Assembly: GCA_902493855.1 (NCBI GenBank)
Contig: CABUQV010000012.1
Coordinates: forward strand, 1 to 58,496
Source: an uncultured Collinsella sp.
Lineage (GTDB): Bacteria > Actinomycetota > Coriobacteriia > Coriobacteriales > Coriobacteriaceae
Direction: 5' to 3'
Length of the DNA stretch: 58,496 nt
Made by a program: the position numbers and the translations under genes. Below are positions 27,574 to 35,692 of the stretch, one piece after another (within the stretch, counting starts at the first letter, position 1; every line of letters begins with the position of its first letter). The notes under the pieces are model-generated. The model worked only from the letters and a program-made list of their open reading frames with translations, was not told the DNA's origin and did no database searches.

Positions 27574-27785
27574 CTACGCCCGCTTCTGCAGGGCATAGAT
27601 CGACTTATCCATGTTGAACAGGTAAGCCGCGACGCAGACGATGAAGAATGCCGGCAGATTACCGAAACCGAAGACTTCGCAGCCAATCAGGATGGGTGCG
27701 AGCAGCGTATTGGTGGCGCTGCCAAAGACGGCTGCGAAGCCCAGCGCGGCGCAAAGCGCGATGGACATGCCGAGTTGAGCCTCGT
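27574..27785 (-). pseudogene. Remnant of a ClC-type chloride channel gene (3' end only)
   Basis: Only the last ~70 codons remain: ...SIALCAALGFAAVFGSATNT..., then FFIVCVAAYLFNMDKSIYALQ. This resembles the C-terminal membrane helices of voltage-gated chloride-channel family proteins (which end in AYLFSGHTGIY-like text). The stop is intact; upstream the reading frame breaks at about 27785, where sequence of an Abi-type gene begins. A deletion fusing two genes on this strand is the simplest explanation. No start signal; not expected to be functional. Confidence 0.6.
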
Positions 27786-28136
27786 TATGGCGACATCTGG
27801 GTAACAGAAAGGCCCGCGTTCCTCAGAGGCAAGATAGGCAATTCTGCTTTTGAGGTAGATCTCAATTCTGCCGACCGCATCAAACATTAACTGCCGGAGG
27901 GCTCGGTCAAATTCATACGTGTAGATGATGGTTTCGAATGTTGTGCCTTCGCGAAAGATGGTAATCCCGGACTTGCATTTGGTTTTGTAGGGAAACCAGT
28001 AGGCCGACAGTCTGTAGTGGCCGACTTCGACCAAAGCTCGCTCGAGTTCGCTTTGATCAGAGCACTTAAGACCCCTGTATTCTGTCAATAGTGCTATTTG
28101 TTCGTTGATGGATATCCGCGACTTCCGGTATTTCAT
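27786..28136 (-). pseudogene. Truncated Abi-family (AbiD/AbiF, Abi_2) gene, 5' part
   Basis: About 117 codons match the N-terminal part of abortive-infection Abi_2 proteins. SINEQIALLTEYRGLKC is followed by VGHYRLSAYWFPYK (family Y.RL..Y..PF), then TYEFDRALRQLMFDAVGRIEIYLKSRIAY (family YEFDR.LR.L....IE...K..). The text ends near GPFCYPDVA, then runs out of frame into chloride-channel sequence. Intact members have ~300 residues, so the RNase-like C-terminal part is lost. Its ancestor probably gave phage defence by abortive infection; the remnant is presumably inactive. Confidence 0.7.
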
Positions 28137-28306
28137 TTAAGCCTCTTGATAGAAAAAGAGCTGGAGTTGCGCATCGTTGAGAGGCTTTCCAGCTTTAGAG
28201 ACATAAAATTATAAGATACGATGACCTGCGTCAAGGAAGCTGCCAGATGACCTTGGAGCGGCTGATTGCCTGGACTAAAACCTGATGCGCGGGACGGCGC
28301 CCCACG

Positions 28307-28945
28307 CTATTCAGCGCGCTTGATAGGATGACGGACCACAGTCTTAAGTTTCTCCGGTGCACATTTGCGTGGATCGGAGAGATAGATTTCGTGATGGAAA
28401 CGGGTGTCTGAGAAGTCGGGGACATAGCCCTGCTCGGCCGTGTATTCATGCATAGCGTCTACGGTCGCCGGTTCGTTGTCGTAGGGCCCGGTGTGCATGC
28501 ATTGGACGCAGAGGCCCTCGTCAACTTTAAGCAGTTCGACGGCGGAAAAGTCCAGTTTCTTTTTGGTCGTGGCTTCCGCGACTGCCCAGTCAAAGTTATC
28601 TCGGGTGACGAAATCGGGCAGGCGAATGCACGAGATAAAGTTGAAATCGTCCTTGCGTACATAATCGATGTCGCCGCTCGGGGAGTCTTGCCACCAGAAA
28701 CCCTCGAGCGGCGGTACCACAAAGTCGAAATAGCCCTCGATACTCCTTGAGCCTTTCTTCGACATCTTGACGGTATAGGCGATGCCGTAAAGCAGCGGCA
28801 GGGCGTTTTGATACTCGCCACCTTCGGTATTTGGGTCGCCCTTGCCGCGAACGGCAACGTAGCTCATAGGCGGGACAGTTACGATACTCGGCTTGCTTGC
28901 AGGTCTGTAGAGCTCCTTGCATTCCTTCTTAAAGTCGAACGCCAT
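28307..28945 (-). CDS. GyrI-like small-molecule-binding domain protein
   Basis: A 212-residue protein of the GyrI-like/SOUL-type fold (family with DNA gyrase inhibitor SbmC and MerR effector domains). It has TVPPMSYVAVRGKGDPN at the N-terminus, EGYFDFVVPPLEGFWW in the middle, and a C-terminal HHEIYLSDPRKCAPEKLKTVVRHPI segment typical of this subfamily. The whole protein is one domain without a DNA-binding part. A perfect LexA-type box (29002-29015) lies 57 bp upstream of the ATG, suggesting SOS control, as for sbmC in E. coli. Whether it inhibits gyrase or detoxifies a small molecule is not shown. Start supported by AAAGGCGG. Confidence 0.85.
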   Translation of the reverse strand: MAFDFKKECKELYRPASKPSIVTVPPMSYVAVRGKGDPNTEGGEYQNALPLLYGIAYTVKMSKKGSRSIEGYFDFVVPPLEGFWWQDSPSGDIDYVRKDDFNFISCIRLPDFVTRDNFDWAVAEATTKKKLDFSAVELLKVDEGLCVQCMHTGPYDNEPATVDAMHEYTAEQGYVPDFSDTRFHHEIYLSDPRKCAPEKLKTVVRHPIKRAE

Positions 28946-29001
28946 GTTGGCCGCCTTTCTGCGTATTGGCCTGCTTAGATAGTGGAATCATATCATAGAA
29001 A

Positions 29002-29015
29002 CGAACAGCTGTTCG
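29002..29015. promoter_or_regulatory. LexA-type SOS box upstream of the gyrI-like gene
   Basis: CGAACAGCTGTTCG is a perfect palindrome matching the Gram-positive SOS consensus CGAAC-N4-GTTCG. On the minus strand a TATGAT hexamer (28997-28992) follows directly, so LexA would block the promoter. The divergent ABC gene starts 200 bp away on the other side. Confidence 0.7.
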
Positions 29016-29121
29016 AATGATTTGGTTGACAGATAGAGATACGTGCGTTGTGTTTGGCGGTCGGCTTGACCCTGTCGATGATTTCTCTGTCTCCCCGGCG
29101 CCTCATCTATGGCTGCCGTTT

Positions 29122-29170
29122 CCCCATATAAAACCTGCCAAAATGAACCTGTCCCTTTTTGGTCGGTGCG
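29122..29170 (-). repeat. REP-like repeat R, copy B
   Basis: Inverted relative to copy A. On the minus strand it reads CCGACC-AAAAAGGGACAGGTTCATTTT-GGCAGGTTTTATATGGGG. It lies 47 bp upstream of the ABC ATPase gene. Confidence 0.75.
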
Positions 29171-29216
29171 AAATGGGTAATACTAAAGAGTTATCCGACC
29201 AGATGGGAACCAATCG

Positions 29217-29918
<702 letters not shown>

Positions 29919-29923
29919 CGCCC

Positions 29924-32689
29924 ATGGACCAAGACCGCCAAAACAGCCTACGCCGCGACGCGCAGAACACGGAGCGCGAGCAGGATTTTACGACCTACCG
30001 CACTGCCCAAAGCTCAAACGATATGGTGCCGACGGTTTTTCGCCGTGGCATCTACCGCACAATCCGAGGCAGTCTTAAGCGCTTTTTGTCAATCGTGGTC
30101 ATCACCGCGCTTGGCGTGAGCGTGATGTGCGGCCTTAAGGCGGGTTGCGAGGACCTGTGTGATTCGGTTGATGCCTACTTCGACCAGCAAAATGTCTATG
30201 ACATTAACGTGCAGTCGACCTATGGCCTGACTGACGATGATCTCGACGCCATACAAGAGGTCGATGGCGTCGAAACGGCCGAGGGCATCTACACCGAGAC
30301 CGCCTACACCGCCGTGGGCACAACGCGCGAGCGCGTGGTCGTGCAGAGTCTCTCCAAGGAGAACATCGATCAGCCGGTGCTCGTGAACGGCGATTTGCCC
30401 GAGAGCGCCGATGAAGTCGCGGTGACTTCGAAGTTCCTGAAGGCATCGGGCAAGAAAATCGGCGATACGGTGAGTTTTGCCGCCAATGACGCGAGCTCGT
30501 CCAATCAAAGCGCCAAGGACCAGTTTGCCGCGGGCGATTACACCATTACGGCTGAGGTCCTCGACCCCACTGATGTAAGTTCTGACTCGACAGTCAACGC
30601 CTTTCGCGCTGCTTCGGCGGCGGACTATAAGTTCTATGTGAGCGAGGACGCCGCGACATCTTCTTCCTACTCCGCGGTCCACGTGATCGTTGAGGGAGCC
30701 AAGAGCCTCAACTCCTATTCGGATTCCTACGCGGCAAAGATCAATGAGGTCAAGGGCAATATCGAGAAGATCCGCGAGGAGCGTGAGAAGGCGCGCGCCC
30801 AGGAGCTGACGGTCGACACGCCGGCGAGCTTGGACGCGGCTGAGCGTCAGGCGAATATGCTCTTTGGGATTGAGCAGGACAACATCAATCGCATGGCCGA
30901 GGGCAGCGACGAGCGTGCGCAGGCGCAAGCCGACCTGGATCAGCGTCGCGCCGCCGCCGATCAACAGTTTGCCGATGCCCGCGCCGAGCTTTCCGATCTG
31001 GGCGAATGCACCTGGTACATCCAGGACCGCGGCAACATCGCAAGCTATTCGAGCGTGGAGAGCGACAGCTCGTCAATTGAGGCCATCGCCACGGTGTTCC
31101 CGTTCATCTTCTTTATCGTCGCCGTGCTCATCAGCCTTACCACCGCCACGCGTATGGTCGAGGAGGAGCGCACGCTCATCGGCCTGTATAAGGCACTCGG
31201 TTATTCGCGCGGACGCATCCTGTCCAAATACGTGGACTATGCGCTGTGGGCTTGTCTGATCGGCGGCGTGCTCGGCAACATCATCGGATTTGTGGGCCTG
31301 CCGCTGTTCCTGTTTACGGTGTTCGACGACATGTACTCACTGCCCCAGATGCTGCTTTCGTACGACATCGTGTCCTCGATCGTTTCGGTGGCGCTGTTTG
31401 CCGTGGGCGTGGTGGGCGCCACGATTATCGCCTGCCGCCACGAGATGGCCGAGACCCCGGCCTCGCTTATGCGTCCCAAGGCCCCGCGCGCTGGCTCGCG
31501 CATTCTGCTCGAGCGCATCGGCTTTATCTGGCGCCGCATGGGCTTTTTGAACAAGGTCGCTGCACGCAACCTTTTCCGCTATAAAAAGCGCGCCTTTATG
31601 ACCATCTTTGGCATCGCGGGTTGCACCGCGCTTGTGATTTGCGGTATGGGTATTCGCGACACGTCGGTCGCGCTTTCGCCCAAGCAGTACGGCCACATCA
31701 CACGCTACGATCTGCTGGCGGTCGCCAATCCCGACGATTTTTCGCAGACGTGCGCGGCGCTCGACGAGCGAAGCGCAGCCAGGGATTCCGGTGTGACCGT
31801 AACTTCGACGCTGCCGATCATGACTGACAACGTTACCTTTACGTTTGGCGGCAAGAGCGAGACCGTGCAGCTGATCGTGGTGCCCGATGACCGCACGAAC
31901 GATCTGGACGACTACGTTCGCCTTGAGGATGAGTCCAAAGAGCCGCTGTCTTTGCGTGACGGAGACGTGTATCTGAGCAAGAGTTCACAGCTGGTACTGG
32001 GGATTCAGCCGGGCGATACGGCGCACGTCCAGGATTCGTCGCTCAATGTTGCTAAGGTCAAGGTTAGCGACATCTCGCTCAACTATCTGGGCAACACGCT
32101 TTACATGACGCAGGGCACCTATGAGCGCGTGTTCGGTCGAAGCGCACGCCTCAACGGTATCTTTGTGCTGCTTAAGGGCTCGTCGGCCGACCAGATCGCG
32201 TTTAGCAAGAATCTTAAGAGCGACGGTTGGCTCACCATCTCGAGCACGGCCGAGCATTGGGAGAACTATGAGGCGAACTTTACGATTATCAATTCCGTCG
32301 TGGTGCTCGTGACCTTTATGGCGGCGTGCCTGTCGTTTGTGGTGGTGTTTACGCTGTCCAACACGAATATCTCCGAGCGCGAACGCGAGCTGGCGACCAT
32401 CAAGGTGCTGGGCTTCCGCCGTGGCGAGGTGCACCATTACGTCAACAAGGAGACGTTGATCCTCACGGCAATTGGCGCCGCGCTGGGCGTGCCGCTGGGT
32501 GGCTTGCTGGCCGAGAGCTTCACGTACATCCTGCAGATGCCGTCGCTGTACTTTGACGTTGAGGTCGAGCCGCTAAGCTACGTGCTCGCCGTGCTGCTTT
32601 CCTTTGGCTTTACGATCATCGTCAACCTCGCCACCAATCGTACCCTCAACAAGATCGACATGGTCGGCGCCCTCAAAAGCGCCGAGTAA
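29924..32689 (+). CDS. FtsX-like permease with large extracytoplasmic domains
   Basis: A 921-residue membrane protein with two FtsX domains. An N-terminal helix (about 40-65) is followed by a ~340-residue outside domain that contains a Glu/Lys/Arg/Gln-rich predicted coiled coil (around 280-355). Then come three helices with TRMVEEERTLIGLYKALGYS, the FtsX cytoplasmic motif. A second copy near the C-terminus has ERERELATIKVLGFRRGEV after another outside domain. It partners the ATPase just upstream (spacing 5 bp). The ATG at 29924 lies 10 bp after GAGTGG; the GTG at 29912 overlapping the ATPase has no site. Function is probably mechanotransmission or lipid/peptide handling at the outer membrane face; substrate unknown. 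Confidence 0.88.
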   Translation: MDQDRQNSLRRDAQNTEREQDFTTYRTAQSSNDMVPTVFRRGIYRTIRGSLKRFLSIVVITALGVSVMCGLKAGCEDLCDSVDAYFDQQNVYDINVQSTYGLTDDDLDAIQEVDGVETAEGIYTETAYTAVGTTRERVVVQSLSKENIDQPVLVNGDLPESADEVAVTSKFLKASGKKIGDTVSFAANDASSSNQSAKDQFAAGDYTITAEVLDPTDVSSDSTVNAFRAASAADYKFYVSEDAATSSSYSAVHVIVEGAKSLNSYSDSYAAKINEVKGNIEKIREEREKARAQELTVDTPASLDAAERQANMLFGIEQDNINRMAEGSDERAQAQADLDQRRAAADQQFADARAELSDLGECTWYIQDRGNIASYSSVESDSSSIEAIATVFPFIFFIVAVLISLTTATRMVEEERTLIGLYKALGYSRGRILSKYVDYALWACLIGGVLGNIIGFVGLPLFLFTVFDDMYSLPQMLLSYDIVSSIVSVALFAVGVVGATIIACRHEMAETPASLMRPKAPRAGSRILLERIGFIWRRMGFLNKVAARNLFRYKKRAFMTIFGIAGCTALVICGMGIRDTSVALSPKQYGHITRYDLLAVANPDDFSQTCAALDERSAARDSGVTVTSTLPIMTDNVTFTFGGKSETVQLIVVPDDRTNDLDDYVRLEDESKEPLSLRDGDVYLSKSSQLVLGIQPGDTAHVQDSSLNVAKVKVSDISLNYLGNTLYMTQGTYERVFGRSARLNGIFVLLKGSSADQIAFSKNLKSDGWLTISSTAEHWENYEANFTIINSVVVLVTFMAACLSFVVVFTLSNTNISERERELATIKVLGFRRGEVHHYVNKETLILTAIGAALGVPLGGLLAESFTYILQMPSLYFDVEVEPLSYVLAVLLSFGFTIIVNLATNRTLNKIDMVGALKSAE

Positions 32690-32747
32690 CCTGCCTGGGA
32701 TTCAAGCTGTAGCGAGCTGTAATGTACCACAACCGCATTTTTGCATA

Positions 32748-32789
32748 AACCGCCCCGCCGATTGCATATTTCGGCGGGGTGGTTGCTTT
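32748..32789 (+). terminator. Terminator of the FtsX-type operon
   Basis: AACCGCCCCGCCG (32748-32760) pairs with CGGCGGGGTGGTT (32772-32784) with one G-T pair, then GCTTTTTG. Confidence 0.85.
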
Positions 32790-32827
32790 TTGCCCGCGGG
32801 TACCCCAGGGGGCGACGTGCAAATTCC

Positions 32828-33006
32828 GGAGTATTCAGCATCCCGGAGCCCGCGGGTGCGGGAGCGGGCGCACAAAAGCGCATTGAAAGCCTGACTTTGA
32901 GCTCCGGCGCCTCGAGGACCGCTCATTTTTTTGCAGAATGCGGCCCGCGGCGCCTGTCTCTCGCCCAAAATCCAGTATGCAGGCACCCTCGGCTGCTGAA
33001 TACTCC
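32828..33006. repeat. Inverted-repeat element between the FtsX-type gene and pfkA
   Basis: GGAGTATTCAGCA (32828-32840) and TGCTGAATACTCC (32994-33006) are perfect 13-bp inverted repeats. Partial similarity extends outward (GCGaCGTGCA on the left, TGCACGcCGC on the right). They enclose 153 bp of GC-rich non-coding DNA. Size resembles the elements at 1369 and 57941, but the end sequences differ. Origin unknown. Confidence 0.5.
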
Positions 33007-33050
33007 CAAAAATGCACGCCGCATCCTACCCCAGGCACTTGCAGCAAGAA

Positions 33051-33235
33051 GACGAATAGCCTCGGCCTCCCCGGTTACCGCAGGAGGCCCCAGGGCTTAC
33101 CTCCCAAATCTTTCCGCAGGACGGAAGGATCCCGCCGCGCGAAGCGCACGGCGGGATCCTGACATGTCCGAGGACGATTTGGGAGGTAAGCCCTGGGGTC
33201 TCCGATGAGAGCAGTTTCGGCCGAGGCTATTCGTC
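33051..33235 (-). repeat. Nested hairpin element E4 (3' of pfkA)
   Basis: The outermost helix pairs 33051-33067 with 33219-33235 (17 bp, perfect) and contains the pfkA stop (33227-33229) and last codons. The main helix pairs 33086-33110 with 33176-33200. On the minus strand come the loop GTCCTC (33175-33170), GGAC pairing with GTCC (33169-33166 with 33122-33119), ATG, a 12-bp inner stem, and the 3' loop TGCGGAAA. Confidence 0.85.
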
Positions 33236-34306
33236 GCCGAAGCTGATGCCCAGCGCCTTGGCCTCGCGCACTAGATCGCTCTGGGGGTCGACGTACTTGA
33301 GCTTGCCGGCGACCTCCTCGAGCGGCATGTGGCACATCTTGCCGTCACGCAGGGCAATCATGTAGCCAAACTCGCCGCGCAGGCAGCCGAGCGCTGCCTC
33401 GACGCCGCACTGGGTCGCAAAGATGCGGTCCTGGGCGTCGGGCTGGCCGCCGCGCTGCGTGTGGCCGGGGATGGCGACGCGGGTCTCGCGACCAGTCTTG
33501 GCTTCGATCTCCTTGGCGATGTCGTAGACGATCGATGGGCTCGTGCGCTCGGCGAGCTTCTTCTTGTACTCCTTCTTGGACAGCGCCGCGTCTTCCTTGG
33601 AGATAGCGCCCTCGGCGACGGCCACGATGGTAAAGCGGCTGCCGGTCTCCATGCGATGCTCGATGGTCTTGATAACCTGGTCCATGTCGTAGGGGATCTC
33701 GGGGATCAGGATGACGTCCGCACCGCCCGCGACGCCGGCGTACAGCGGGATCCAGCCAACCTTGTGGCCCATGATCTCGATGACGAATACGCGGCCGTGG
33801 CTCGAAGCGGTGGTGTGGATGTCGTCGATGCACTTGGTGGCGACGTCGATGGCGCTCGTAAAGCCAAACGTCATCTCGGTGCCCCAGGTGTCGTTATCGA
33901 TGGTCTTGGGCAGAGCGATAACGTTGAGGCCCTCTTCGCGCAGGCGGTTGGCGGTCTTGGTGGAGCCGTTACCGCCCAGCATAAACAGGCAGTCGAGCTG
34001 CAGCTTATGATAGGTGTGGACCATCGCCGACACCTTCTCGACACCATCGGCTTCGGGGGTATCCAGGCGCTTGAACGGCGTGCGGCTCGTGCCCAGGATG
34101 GTGCCGCCGCGGGTGAGGATACCGCTAAAATCGGCGGGCGTCATGACGCGGAACCTGCTGTAGATAAGGCCCTGGTAGCCGTCCTCAAAACCATAGATCT
34201 CGATAGGTTCTTTGCTATTGGTCATAAGCGTTTTGACGATGCCGCGCATGGTGGCGTTGAGCGCTTGGCAGTCGCCGCCACTGGTAAGAAGACCGATCCT
34301 GAGCAT
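33227..34306 (-). CDS. pfkA: 6-phosphofructokinase
   Basis: A 359-residue glycolytic kinase making fructose-1,6-bisphosphate. It has LTSGGDCQALNA at the nucleotide site, GGNGST (111-116) and PKTIDND (133-139) with the catalytic Asp, and PGHTQRGGQPDAQDR near the C-terminus. In this family Gly in the GGDG position and Lys in PKTIDND occur together in ATP-using enzymes of the mixed-substrate group, whereas Asp at that Gly marks pyrophosphate enzymes. ATP use is therefore more likely, but Asn for Asp in GGNG is unusual. It is a single gene; its stop lies within hairpin E4. Confidence 0.93.
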   Translation of the reverse strand: MLRIGLLTSGGDCQALNATMRGIVKTLMTNSKEPIEIYGFEDGYQGLIYSRFRVMTPADFSGILTRGGTILGTSRTPFKRLDTPEADGVEKVSAMVHTYHKLQLDCLFMLGGNGSTKTANRLREEGLNVIALPKTIDNDTWGTEMTFGFTSAIDVATKCIDDIHTTASSHGRVFVIEIMGHKVGWIPLYAGVAGGADVILIPEIPYDMDQVIKTIEHRMETGSRFTIVAVAEGAISKEDAALSKKEYKKKLAERTSPSIVYDIAKEIEAKTGRETRVAIPGHTQRGGQPDAQDRIFATQCGVEAALGCLRGEFGYMIALRDGKMCHMPLEEVAGKLKYVDPQSDLVREAKALGISFGDE

Positions 34307-34344
34307 GATGAATCCTTCCGGGCAAGTTATAACATGCGCATAAG

Positions 34345-34376
34345 TTTACCCCCGCACACTGTTGATACGGGGTAAA
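34345..34376 (-). terminator. Hairpin between the Ntn hydrolase gene and pfkA
   Basis: TTTACCCC (34345-34352) pairs with GGGGTAAA (34369-34376), loop 16 nt. It could end the upstream hydrolase transcript on the minus strand; it lies 39 bp before the pfkA start. Confidence 0.5.
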
Positions 34377-34445
34377 ACGTGTTAGCTCAAGCGTATGGAA
34401 ATGTAAATAACGTCAGGCGAGCGTAAGGCCGACGGGCCTGGCTCC

Positions 34446-35531
34446 TTACAGTGCGAAGGCGTCGACGTCGCCCCAGTGGCGGCGCAGCGTAATAGCGGCG
34501 GCGGGTTCGGTATTGTCAAAGACGACCGACCATTGCGTATTGCTGGTGATGTCTTCCGGATTGGGCTTTTGCGCCGCAGCGCGTAGGGCCTTCCAAGCGA
34601 CTGCCTCGTCTTGGGCGCCGACATGGGCGTCAAGGACATCGGCGATTGCGACGGCGCGCTCTTTACCATGGCCCAGCTCGCCATTCTTTTGGTTGGGCAG
34701 CACTTCGTCGCCATAGCAGGCGTAGAAGTTCGTGACCTGGCGAACAGGGGTCGCTTTGAAAGCACGGTCCGGATCGCGCGGATCCCACTCTACTACGCGC
34801 GCGTCACCGGCGGCGTCGTTGATAAAGAAGTGGTAATCGCGTCCTGCCATGGCGTGCATGTCGTAGGCGGAAAGCAGGTCGACAGCTTCTTGCGTGGTGG
34901 CGGCACGGTCGAGCACCAGACGGATGGCGAGTGAGGTATTGATGACGGGGCGTTGCGCGTCCTGGTCACAGGGCTTGGAATCCAGAGTGAGTACGGCAAT
35001 GGACACGCCGCATTCGTTAACACCGTCGAGCTGGGCAAACGGGCCCATGAGTGCGGCGGCACGTCCGGCGACGGAGTCAAGCGGAGTGTTATCGCCCAGG
35101 TTGTTAAGGGCGGCAAACCCGATGGAGGCATAGCCGTCGCGTGGGTGATTGCGCACCAGCAGTGCCGAGGTGTCGTCCTTAAAGTCGTAATTGCGACCGG
35201 TGCGCACGCGGCCTTCGGCATCTACGGCGACAAAGGCGCTGCAGGCAAACTGGGGCGCCTGGACATGTGCCGGCACACCGGGCAGCACCTGCGCCACCAC
35301 GGCATCGATGTAGGCCTGGTCGTCGCGCACGCCAGCGGCGATGATGCGATCAAGATCGTAGTCGTAGGCGATGTCGATTGCGTACAGGTCATAGCCGTCT
35401 GCGTAGCCAGTCAAGCGTTTGAGCGACGCGGCGGACTTGATTTGCTTGTGATAAACGATACCGGTGGCAGCGGCAAGGCCGACGGCGACTCCCGCGACAC
35501 CGCAGGCGATGGCAATGTTACGTGGCTTCAT
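34446..35531 (-). CDS. Membrane-anchored linear amide C-N hydrolase (choloylglycine-hydrolase-like Ntn fold)
   Basis: A 361-residue protein. Residues 5-26 form an N-terminal membrane helix (signal anchor), then comes a ~70-residue stretch before Cys97 in QFACSAFVA, the candidate nucleophile of the Ntn-hydrolase fold. Support comes from VRTGRNYDF (family GRNxD) and GVNECGVSIAVL (family GxNExGL). Removal of the preceding segment would expose Cys97 as N-terminus, as in penicillin acylases and acyltransferases. True bile-salt hydrolases start with Cys2 and are cytoplasmic, so this is a relative with other amide substrates, acting outside the membrane or at its surface. Substrate unknown; the family call is inference from motifs. 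Confidence 0.75.
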   Translation of the reverse strand: MKPRNIAIACGVAGVAVGLAAATGIVYHKQIKSAASLKRLTGYADGYDLYAIDIAYDYDLDRIIAAGVRDDQAYIDAVVAQVLPGVPAHVQAPQFACSAFVAVDAEGRVRTGRNYDFKDDTSALLVRNHPRDGYASIGFAALNNLGDNTPLDSVAGRAAALMGPFAQLDGVNECGVSIAVLTLDSKPCDQDAQRPVINTSLAIRLVLDRAATTQEAVDLLSAYDMHAMAGRDYHFFINDAAGDARVVEWDPRDPDRAFKATPVRQVTNFYACYGDEVLPNQKNGELGHGKERAVAIADVLDAHVGAQDEAVAWKALRAAAQKPNPEDITSNTQWSVVFDNTEPAAAITLRRHWGDVDAFAL

Positions 35532-35692
35532 GACGGCTCCTCTCGTCCTGTTAGCGTAATTGTCGCAAAAGGAGCGCGGGCATGATGGCTCAACTTGGTG
35601 AGCGGCGCGGGATTAAACATGGAATGAAGAGTGCGGCGCTGGCGTGGCGGGGTATGCTGGAGGGGACCATCAACCCAGCGAAAGGGGAGAGC

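Noticed and set aside
34446..35531. Bile-salt hydrolase (bsh) as product name
   Set aside because: The nucleophile is at Cys97 behind a membrane helix, not Cys2, so the specific name is not supported.
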